From: Oscillospiraceae bacterium | Lineage (GTDB): Bacteria > Bacillota > Clostridia > Oscillospirales > Ruminococcaceae | Length of the DNA: 64,000 nucleotides | NCBI GenBank assembly: GCA_900768995.1 | Contig: CAAGEZ010000029.1 | Location: forward strand, 1 to 64,000 | Reading direction: 5' to 3' | Part shown: positions 45,123 through 52,506 of the stretch, piece after piece | Position numbering within the stretch: position 1 is the first letter of the stretch | Layout: each line of letters opens with the position of its first letter | Notes under the pieces: model-generated | Database searches by the model: none | What the model saw: only the letters and a program-made list of their open reading frames with translations | Told to the model about the DNA's origin: nothing | Translations under genes and position numbers: made by a program

Positions 45123-47975
45123 TCAATCACCGATAACAAGTGTGTAGTTTTTTCCGTATCCCGCAGCTTCAAATATAAATCTGCCATCTGCATAGAACAC
45201 GCCCTCAGTGACCTTTGTGCCTGTGGACTTTCTTCCCTTGTAAATGGTGAATGTCCTGCCCGAATACTCCTCGCCCAAATCAACTATCACATAGTCGTTT
45301 TTCTTTCTTGTTGATGAGGTCTTTATAAGCTCCATATCTGCATCATAGGAGAAAACATAGGAATTTTCAATTCCCGATGCCAGCATTGCATACAGCGTTT
45401 CATCTATCCGTGACACTATCTTTACATCAGAATCAGGCATCACAAATGTTCCCGTTCCTGTGAAAACTGCAATAATTTTTCCGTCCGCATCTGTGACAGT
45501 TGCCTTATAGCCGCTCTCCACATTGACGGTGACATTTTCTCCTGCCTTTGCTGTGTTTGCCGCCGCTGCGTGTATGTCCGCCGAAACGGAGTGTTCAGCA
45601 GGCAGGACGGCAGGTGCGGACTGTTTTGCCTTAACGCCGAGAGCATATACAGAGAATTTATCACTACAAAATGTCATCTTGTCTGCATCGGCATCATATG
45701 TGCTCATCACAGCATATCCGCCGCCGTTATGACTGCAGAACATCGAATATATATAATCATCTTCGGGATAATTATTTATAATGTAGGTCGGAACGTTAAA
45801 ACTTACATAAACGCCTCCCGATGGCTCAGTCACCTGCTTGTCAAGAATGCCGTTGCTGTACATCTTGAACAGGTTCACATCAAGATAGCAGTCCACGGTA
45901 AAATCACCAAGAACACTGTCAATAGCAGCCTTGTCGGCATCGGATACATATTCGGGGTCAATGGTCACCATTGCCATATAAACTCCGATATCAGCACCCT
46001 GCTCAATGAGCTTTTTGTCTTCATCGTCAATAACTGCAGCGATAAGGTCGTCTGTGGGCATATCTATCACAGCGCCGTCTACATTGCCTGTGGAGGGCTT
46101 GACAGTCACCTTGCCCTTATTAACGGTAACAGCTATTGATACAGATACCCCGCCGTAGGTCACGGTAACTGAATTATCGGTGAGTGCAAGAGCCCTGTCA
46201 GGGCTGAATGTAAATTCGGAAGAATTTGCAGCGGTGTATGCCACATCTTTGGTTTCACCGTTGTCATATGTAACAGTGAGCACAAGTCCTGTGGGGTCAA
46301 ACCGCTCTCCCGCAGTGTAAACGGTCTTTGCGGGAGGAGTATGAACAGCTATTTTTTCGCCATTGTACGCTGTCCACTTCGCATAAGCCGTGCAGATATC
46401 ATTAACATTATCAAAATCAAAGGGTATCGTCAGAGCTGTGTCAGCATACCAGCCGCCGAATGTCCAGCCGCTTTCTGTAGGATTTGCGGGCTGGGCGGCA
46501 ATATTATTTTCGGGCTCTTCGGAAGCTATATGTGCACCGTGGCCGTTCAGCTCAAAATCAATACGGGTATGACAGAGGGCATAGGGGTACTTTGCATTTG
46601 TTGCGACATCGTCATTTTCAGCGATAACGAAGTCCGTGGGCAGTGTCCAGTTGTCGGTGCTGTTGTTTTTGATAAGGAGCTGTCCACGATTGGTATTATC
46701 ATTTGCAACAGCAAAGCCAACAGCGGAAGCTGTGTCAAGTCCTGCCGCAAGCGTGAAGCCGTTAAGGAACAGCTTTGAGTCACTGCCTGCATTCATAGTA
46801 AAAGTATCGTCCGATGTTATATTCCCAGTAAGGATATAATTGCCTGTGTCAAAGGAAACATTGCCCGAAGTGTCGGTGTAGAAAAATTTTATGGTATTCC
46901 TGTTCAGCGGCTTGTCATATGTAACTCCGTCAAACACAACAGGGGTGAACCAGCCTGCATAAATGGTGATATCCTTTGTAACGGGGCTTGTGAAATCATA
47001 AAGCTCGGTGCAGGCTTTGTCGGTGTACCAGCCTGTAAAGGTATTGCTGCCGTTTACGGGGTCTGCGGGTCTTGTTATTACATCTCTGTCTTTTACGGTA
47101 ACAGTCTGCTGACCGCTACCGTTATCTATGGTAACGGTATGTGTTCCCACGCCGCATCGGGTACAGATGTTATTGCTGTCATAGTTGTGTTCAGTGCGAA
47201 GATCTATGCTTGCATCGGAATTTACCGTAGTTATTCCCGTACCGCTGCTGTTTCGCTCAGAAAGGCACTTACAATCCTTATAATAATCCCGAAGGTCATA
47301 GTCATAACCGCTAATGGCATAATTTTCATCATAATTTATATAATCCCCCAAATAACAACGCACATTAAATTTATTTAAAACTACATTGCCATCAGTACAT
47401 TCACTCCCAACAAAACTACCAAAAAAACAATTACTGTACACATCAATATACAGCTTTCCTAAAACAGTAATTTCCGAGCCGTTTTCTGCTTTGAATGGTA
47501 TCACATAATTATAAATTGAATAATTATCAATACTGCAGACATATTTGGAATCACCATTATCATTTTTTATAAACGCATCATCGCAGACAATATTTACTTT
47601 TGCATTGTTGTCGGCCTTTATCTGAACATCAACATAGCTTCCGTTTATGCAGTTATTGCCCACAAGCTTGTATGTTCCGCTTTGGGTGATAGTCAGAACA
47701 ACGCTGCGTTCATATTCATTTGAAGAATTTCCCACAAGCTCTGCGGTAATTCCCGCAGGGCATAAGCTGCTGTCGGCTTTGTATTCCATAAGTTGGGAAA
47801 GGTCTATTGTACCCGTAAGCACCGATGCATCGGAGCTGTCGGCTGCATAAACCGTAACAGGCGTGAAGATCCCGACATTCTCAGCAGGAATAGCTGCGGC
47901 AGCAAGGACCGCAACGCAAAGCCAGCTTATGGCAGCTTTTTTTATCCTTTTTCTCTTACTCTCGCTCATATTCAC
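45123..47975 (-). CDS. Large secreted surface protein with InlB-type repeats and an Ig-like domain
   Basis: 950 residues. Signal peptide (basic SKRKRIKK then hydrophobic, cut near VYAADS). A beta-rich N-terminal part of about 270 residues resembling polymorphic carbohydrate- or adhesin-type repeats. InlB B-repeat-like modules: TVTIDNGSGQQTVTV ... FTGWYTDKACTELYDF ... ITIYAGW, and a second partial one ending FGGWYADTALTIPFDFDN ... AYAKW. A Big-type domain (PPAKTVYTAGERFDPTGLVLT). A C-terminal region shared in outline with the protein at 52436. No LPXTG, dockerin or SLH motif. GTG start overlaps the GT8 stop (GTGA); AGGAGG lies seven bases before it. Confidence 0.8.
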   Translation of the reverse strand: MNMSESKRKRIKKAAISWLCVAVLAAAAIPAENVGIFTPVTVYAADSSDASVLTGTIDLSQLMEYKADSSLCPAGITAELVGNSSNEYERSVVLTITQSGTYKLVGNNCINGSYVDVQIKADNNAKVNIVCDDAFIKNDNGDSKYVCSIDNYSIYNYVIPFKAENGSEITVLGKLYIDVYSNCFFGSFVGSECTDGNVVLNKFNVRCYLGDYINYDENYAISGYDYDLRDYYKDCKCLSERNSSGTGITTVNSDASIDLRTEHNYDSNNICTRCGVGTHTVTIDNGSGQQTVTVKDRDVITRPADPVNGSNTFTGWYTDKACTELYDFTSPVTKDITIYAGWFTPVVFDGVTYDKPLNRNTIKFFYTDTSGNVSFDTGNYILTGNITSDDTFTMNAGSDSKLFLNGFTLAAGLDTASAVGFAVANDNTNRGQLLIKNNSTDNWTLPTDFVIAENDDVATNAKYPYALCHTRIDFELNGHGAHIASEEPENNIAAQPANPTESGWTFGGWYADTALTIPFDFDNVNDICTAYAKWTAYNGEKIAVHTPPAKTVYTAGERFDPTGLVLTVTYDNGETKDVAYTAANSSEFTFSPDRALALTDNSVTVTYGGVSVSIAVTVNKGKVTVKPSTGNVDGAVIDMPTDDLIAAVIDDEDKKLIEQGADIGVYMAMVTIDPEYVSDADKAAIDSVLGDFTVDCYLDVNLFKMYSNGILDKQVTEPSGGVYVSFNVPTYIINNYPEDDYIYSMFCSHNGGGYAVMSTYDADADKMTFCSDKFSVYALGVKAKQSAPAVLPAEHSVSADIHAAAANTAKAGENVTVNVESGYKATVTDADGKIIAVFTGTGTFVMPDSDVKIVSRIDETLYAMLASGIENSYVFSYDADMELIKTSSTRKKNDYVIVDLGEEYSGRTFTIYKGRKSTGTKVTEGVFYADGRFIFEAAGYGKNYTLVIGD

Positions 47976-48862
47976 AATAATTCCTCCTGTAATTCTTTTT
48001 CATATTTGTGATAATAGCTGTTAAGGGGAGTTTCGCTGTTCCAGGGCTTTCTTCCGCTTGAATAATGTATAATGCCGTATTCGCTGCGGCGGCAGTCGGA
48101 TAAGATATGTCTCATTTTTATGTCGTCATAAGCGTGCTCGATATTGGTGGTATAATTCCATTTGATATCGAGCATAAAAACGCTTTCGTTAAAAAGCATA
48201 TTGAGAACGTCCTGATCGTTGAACACCCATTTGCGGCGGTTCAGAAGCTCCACCGCTGCATCTGCCGATGTGATCTCACGGCATTTTTTCAGATCAAACA
48301 GGGTCACGCCTGCGTTGAAATAGCGTTCAAGATGATGTATCCCCATAAATTTTTCCGCATAGCCGCCGAAATTGTAGGGATAATCGTCGATGAAGAATGA
48401 CTTTTTAGTGTACATAAATATACGGATATCCACAGCCTCCGCACCGCCCACTGCTTTTCCGCATAGATCGGTGTCAAAAAGCTGGGAAACATCGCCTAAA
48501 ATTATGGTATCGCAGTCCAGATACAGCACCCTGTCATAATTTCCGAAAAGCTCTCCGAGAATCGCAAGGCGGTAGTTCGTTTCGGCGGTGATATATGAGC
48601 TGTGTCTGTCCCTGACGCTCATATGAAAGTCGGACATATCAACAAATCTCAGAGAACAGCATTCAAACATTGCGGCTATCCGCCGAAGCCGCTCAAGGCT
48701 TTCCTCGGGGACGTCATTGCACAGCACAACGATATCATACAGACGGCTTTTGTCAGCATTACAGAGCAGTGAATACATCGACACTGCAAGATACGGCGCA
48801 TATCCTCCGTTTGCAGCAAAACAGATATTCACGGGAGAAAAAGCGGGAATAATAGGCTGCAT
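47972..48862 (-). CDS. Glycosyltransferase family 8
   Basis: 296 residues. GT8 signatures: NICFAANGGYAPYLAVSMYSLL, the metal-binding DxD in RVLYLDCDTIILGDVSQLF, FNAGVTLFDLKKCRE, FNDQDVLNMLF and the C-terminal IIHYSSGRKPWN. A retaining transferase using a UDP-sugar. Start ATG 48862 six bases after AAGGAGG. Translationally coupled to the surface protein gene that follows, so its acceptor may be that protein or a wall polymer (inference). Confidence 0.93.
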   Translation of the reverse strand: MQPIIPAFSPVNICFAANGGYAPYLAVSMYSLLCNADKSRLYDIVVLCNDVPEESLERLRRIAAMFECCSLRFVDMSDFHMSVRDRHSSYITAETNYRLAILGELFGNYDRVLYLDCDTIILGDVSQLFDTDLCGKAVGGAEAVDIRIFMYTKKSFFIDDYPYNFGGYAEKFMGIHHLERYFNAGVTLFDLKKCREITSADAAVELLNRRKWVFNDQDVLNMLFNESVFMLDIKWNYTTNIEHAYDDIKMRHILSDCRRSEYGIIHYSSGRKPWNSETPLNSYYHKYEKELQEELL

Positions 48863-49094
48863 CTTATTCCTCCTTTGCACTATTTCCGGCAGTATTTACA
48901 TAATATTATACATAATTAATTATAGCAGATAAAAATTGGTTTGTAATCACCTTTTTGGGTTATTTGATATTTTTTAATATATGATCACAATATTTATAAT
49001 ATTAACGCTTGAATTTGTCAACATTTCAAAAACAGATCATATACAATACTTGCTTGAAATTCCTATTACTTTTTCTCCAAAGGTCTGTGATCTC

Positions 49095-49196
49095 ATACTA
49101 AGAACCAATTAAAAACTGTACAAAAAATCGAGCATAATCTTGCATATATGGATTATGCGAAGATTTTTTGTCTACAGTTTTATTGGTTATTAGTAT
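49095..49196. mobile_element. Long perfect-type hairpin sharing MITE ends (102 bp)
   Basis: Ends ATACTAAGAACCAATT / ATTGGTTATTAGTAT match the 16-bp ends of the three MITE copies, but the interior is different: AAAACTGT / ACAGTTTT, AAAAAATC / GATTTTTT, then GCATAATC / GATTATGC around a 10-nt loop. The entire element folds into one stem. Either a second subfamily or the minimal form of the element; as RNA it would also act as a terminator in both directions. Confidence 0.75.
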
Positions 49197-49312
49197 CAGA
49201 CCTGCTTTCCTACATCAGGCTCGGAAAAATTATGATAATATGAACTGCCCCAAAAATCCGTATATAGTTTTTAAAATGCAGGTAAAAGTGAGGGAAATGT
49301 TTGTAAATCTCA

Positions 49313-49341
49313 TTGACTTTTAATTTCTCCGATGATATTAT
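49313..49341 (+). promoter_or_regulatory. Promoter of sugar ABC operon
   Basis: TTGACT (49313-49318), 17-bp spacer, TATTAT (49336-49341). Confidence 0.8.
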
Positions 49342-49391
49342 AAGGCGGTAAAAGGAAATGATTTACAAACAACCAAAGGAGTGTATTTTTA

Positions 49392-50789
49392 ATGAAAACC
49401 CGAAAGATACTTTCAAGTGTTCTGGCAGGAATACTCAGCCTTTCAGCTCTTACAGGCTGTGCAGGCACTGACAGCACCTCATCATCACCCGAAACCACAC
49501 CTGCTCAGAAAAACGAAACAGCAGCCGCAGCAGAAAAAACAGATGGAACCACAGCGGACACTTCCGCAGATGAGATTTCACTTGATATGTATTTCCCTGT
49601 GTCCGTAGGCGGCGGCCCCGATGCTCTCATCAGTGAGCTTTGCAATGAGTTTCACAGTGAATATCCCAACATCACCATTAACCCCGTATATGCAGGAACA
49701 TATGCAGAAACACGAACAAAGGTACAGGCTGCCATCAAATCTGGAAACACACCTGCCATTGCGCTTATGTTCTCTATCGACCTTTATTCTCTCCTTTCAA
49801 TGGACGCTATCTATGACTTCAACAGTTTTGCGGTAACTGATGAAGATAAGCAGTGGCTTGACGGATTTTATGACGGCTTTATGGAAAACAGCTGCTGCGG
49901 CGATATTACCTATGGTATTCCCTGGCAAAGAAGTACAATAATTCTCTACTACAACAAGGACGCATACAAGGAAGTAGGGCTTGACCCCGAAGCACCTCCC
50001 AAGACCTGGGACGAGCTTGCAGATTATGCACAGAAGCTTACCAAGGTCGAAAACGGTACAACAACAAGATATGGTATCCAGATACCCTCTGACAAGGCAG
50101 GCTATGCATACTGGATGCTCCAGACCTTCTGCAATCAGCAGAACGGCTTCAATCTTATGAATGACACCGGCACAGAGGTTTATTTCAATGACCCGAGAAC
50201 AATAAAGGGTCTTAACTTCTGGAAGAGTCTTTCCGACAACGGCTGGCAGGCTCCCGGAACAAGTGCGTGGTCAACCACTCCCACAGATTTCCTTGAGGGC
50301 AGAGCCGCTATGATCTACCACACAACAGGAAACCTCACAAACATCAAAAACAATGCGACCTTTGATTTTGGCACAACAATGCTCCCTGCTGATGAATCAT
50401 TCGGTTCTCCCACAGGCGGCGGAAACTTCTATCTCTTCAAGGGCGTTCCCGAGGAGCAGACTCAGGCAGCATACACATTCATCAAGTGGATGACCAATGA
50501 TCCCGAAAGAGTTGCTCAGTGGAGCATCGACACAGGCTATGTCGCAACAAGACCTGAGGCTTATGAAACTGACCGTATGATAAAGTACACCACTGACTTT
50601 CCTCAGGCTCTGGTAGCAAGAGATCAGCTTGAATACGGTCACGCAGAGTTCTCCGTTTACGATCAGGGCAGCGTTCAGGATATCCTCGATACTGCCATAG
50701 AAGCTGTAATGACAGGCTCAGAAGATGCTGAGACCGCAATGCAGCAGGCTCAGGATCAGGCGGACGCAATTCTTTCTCAGTACAGATAA
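49392..50789 (+). CDS. Sugar ABC transporter binding lipoprotein (UgpB-like)
   Basis: 465 residues. Signal peptide with lipobox LTGC (Cys 23), a linker rich in Ser/Thr/Glu/Ala, then a family 1 binding domain: DMYFPVSVGGGPDALISELCNEF-type start, YAETRTKVQAAIKSGNTPAIALM, YGIPWQRSTIILYYNKDAYKEVGLDPEAPPKTWDELA, FLEGRAAMIYHTTGNLTNIK, GNFYLFKGVPEEQTQAAYTFIKWM. These fit the UgpB/glycerol-3-phosphate and oligosaccharide group. Followed by two MalF/MalG-type permease genes. Ribosome binding site AAAGGAG 14-8 bases before the ATG. Confidence 0.93.
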   Translation: MKTRKILSSVLAGILSLSALTGCAGTDSTSSSPETTPAQKNETAAAAEKTDGTTADTSADEISLDMYFPVSVGGGPDALISELCNEFHSEYPNITINPVYAGTYAETRTKVQAAIKSGNTPAIALMFSIDLYSLLSMDAIYDFNSFAVTDEDKQWLDGFYDGFMENSCCGDITYGIPWQRSTIILYYNKDAYKEVGLDPEAPPKTWDELADYAQKLTKVENGTTTRYGIQIPSDKAGYAYWMLQTFCNQQNGFNLMNDTGTEVYFNDPRTIKGLNFWKSLSDNGWQAPGTSAWSTTPTDFLEGRAAMIYHTTGNLTNIKNNATFDFGTTMLPADESFGSPTGGGNFYLFKGVPEEQTQAAYTFIKWMTNDPERVAQWSIDTGYVATRPEAYETDRMIKYTTDFPQALVARDQLEYGHAEFSVYDQGSVQDILDTAIEAVMTGSEDAETAMQQAQDQADAILSQYR

Positions 50790-50822
50790 ATCCTTCAATT
50801 TGAATTTCATCTTCTTCCTTAA

Positions 50823-50952
50823 CAGAAAACCTTCTGCATTTTAAGGGCAGATCGGATAACGAAAAATAAGCATTATCCGACTGATACTTTGAGTTTCGTG
50901 AATAACATAAACGGAATTGCAAAGGTGTCTCCCTTATGCAGGAGGTTTTCTG
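50823..50952 (+). ncRNA. Branched RNA structure between binding protein and permease genes
   Basis: Long-range arms of about 22 bases (50823-50847 and 50931-50952: CAGAAAACCT..CTGCAT..AAGGG against CCCTTATGCAG..AGGTTTTCTG) enclose an inner hairpin CGGATAA (50853-50859) / TTATCCG (50873-50879) and a second A+T-rich segment. The result is a multibranch fold in the operon mRNA ending 40 bases before the permease start. No known riboswitch class recognised; it could be an attenuator, a stabiliser or a non-coding mobile repeat. Confidence 0.55.
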
Positions 50953-50992
50953 CAAAATCAAATATTTCTGAAAGTTGAAAGTTGGTCTGCAT

Positions 50993-51916
50993 ATGTCCAT
51001 AAAAATCAAGGAGCGGACAGGAAAAGAAAAGGTTGCCCTGTCCGTATCGGAACGAAGGAAAAAGAGTAAAAATACGCTGATCGCCTATGCAATGCTTCTG
51101 CCTGCATTTGCGTTCCTTGTTATGTTTACCCTTTATCCAATCGGAAGCAGTATCTGCTCAAGCCTTTTCAAAGATAATCTTTCTGTAATAACGCCTCAGT
51201 TCATAGGACTTAAAAACTACACAGGTCTTGCAAAAGACGCCGTATTCGTGCAGTCATTCAAAAACAATCTCCTTATCGCTGCGGTGACTGTTCCCGTAAG
51301 CATAATATTGTCCGTTGCAATGGCGATATTTACCGATAAGATACGCATAGGAAAAGCTTTTGCAAGAACTGCGTTCTTCTATCCCACAGTTCTCCCTATG
51401 GTCGCAGTTGCCAATATCTGGCTCTTTATCTATACACCGGGCTACGGACTTCTGGGACAGCTTGGGTCGGATCTGAGAATACTTTCAGACCCGAAAACCG
51501 CTGTCTGGGGCATCATAGTAATGCTTATCTGGAAACAGGCAGGCTATCTTATGATATTTTACATTTCAGGACTTCAGGGCATCTCGGGAGAACTTTACGA
51601 GGCGGCAAAACTTGATGGTGCAACATCATTTCAAATATTCCGCTCAATAACCTGGCCGATGCTTCGTCCGACCACTATTTATGTTTCGATCATCTCCCTT
51701 ACAAATGCCTACAAAATGGTAGATCATCTCTACATAATGACTAAGGGAGGTCCTAACAATACCACAAATATGCTGCTGTATTATATTTTCCAGACAGGCT
51801 TTGATTTCTGGGACGCAGGACGTGCTTCTGCAATGACTGTTGTTCTTGTGGCGATGCTGCTTGTCATAACAGGTGTGCAGTTCTTCACACAGGACAGGAA
51901 CACTTATTACAGCTGA
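50993..51916 (+). CDS. Sugar ABC permease (MalF/UgpA type)
   Basis: About 307 residues, six membrane segments. N-terminal AYAMLLPAFAFLVMFTLYPIGSSI, ending with QFFTQDR. The EAA loop is SGELYEAAKLDGATSFQIFRSITWPMLRPTTIYV. The start is uncertain: ATG 50993 lacks a clear ribosome binding site and an in-frame TTG lies 18 bases upstream; translation may depend on unfolding of the RNA structure just before it. The second permease gene follows after 23 bp. Confidence 0.92.
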   Translation: MSIKIKERTGKEKVALSVSERRKKSKNTLIAYAMLLPAFAFLVMFTLYPIGSSICSSLFKDNLSVITPQFIGLKNYTGLAKDAVFVQSFKNNLLIAAVTVPVSIILSVAMAIFTDKIRIGKAFARTAFFYPTVLPMVAVANIWLFIYTPGYGLLGQLGSDLRILSDPKTAVWGIIVMLIWKQAGYLMIFYISGLQGISGELYEAAKLDGATSFQIFRSITWPMLRPTTIYVSIISLTNAYKMVDHLYIMTKGGPNNTTNMLLYYIFQTGFDFWDAGRASAMTVVLVAMLLVITGVQFFTQDRNTYYS

Positions 51917-51939
51917 TAGATAAAAGGACTGTTATAGAT

Positions 51940-52506
51940 ATGATTAATGAAAGAACTACGATGAAACCCTTTATGCTCAGGCTCAAGGAACACTCACGTA
52001 AAGGAAAGGAGGAAAACAGGCAGACATATATAAAAAGATATGAGATAACGCCTTTTCATATCATTTCCTATATTGTTATGTTTTTATTTGCTTTTATAAC
52101 AATAATACCTCTTGTGTGGATGATAAAGACCGCACTGGTCCCTTCATCTGATGCACTGCAGATGTTCAAGCTTTCCGTGCCAACGCTCGACAATATCAAA
52201 AAGATCCTGAATGCCGCTCCCTTCGATCAATATTACATCAACACCATAATAATGGTCACAGCTGTGCTTTTTGTGCAGTTTATATCCATTACCCTTGCGG
52301 GATATGCTTTTGCAAGGATTGATTTCTATGGAAAGAACATACTGTTTATGCTGTTTCTGACACAAATGATGGTCTCAGCCGATGTGCTTATTATGCCAAA
52401 CTACAAGTTCATCAGTAAAATGGGCCTTGCAGATACTAAGCTTGGCGTAATACTTCCCTGTCGGTCATCTTCGCTATCTGCCTGCCGTTTCTGTCTGTCA
52501 CGATAA
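51940..52506 (+). pseudogene. Sugar ABC permease (MalG/UgpE type), truncated at a rearrangement junction
   Basis: The first 172 residues are a normal MalG-type permease: HIISYIVMFLFAFITIIPLVWMIKTAL, INTIIMVTAVLFVQFISITLAGYAFARIDF, MPNYKFISKMGLADTKLGVILP. Homology then stops at about 52458. The remaining 16 codons to 52506 are antisense to the end of the leucine-rich-repeat gene. The EAA coupling loop and last membrane segments are lost, so the product cannot work with the ATPase. Ribosome binding site AAAAGGA 11 bases before ATG 51940. No ATPase gene follows; such importers usually use a shared MsmK-type ATPase. Confidence 0.85.

Larger units (their letters stand above)
48863..49391. other. 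Intergenic region between divergent GT8 and sugar-binding protein genes
   Basis: 529 bp, A+T-rich. Holds a likely minus-strand -10 TATAAT upstream of the GT8 gene, the hairpin element at 49095-49196 and the promoter at 49313-49341. I see no gene in it. Confidence 0.6.
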
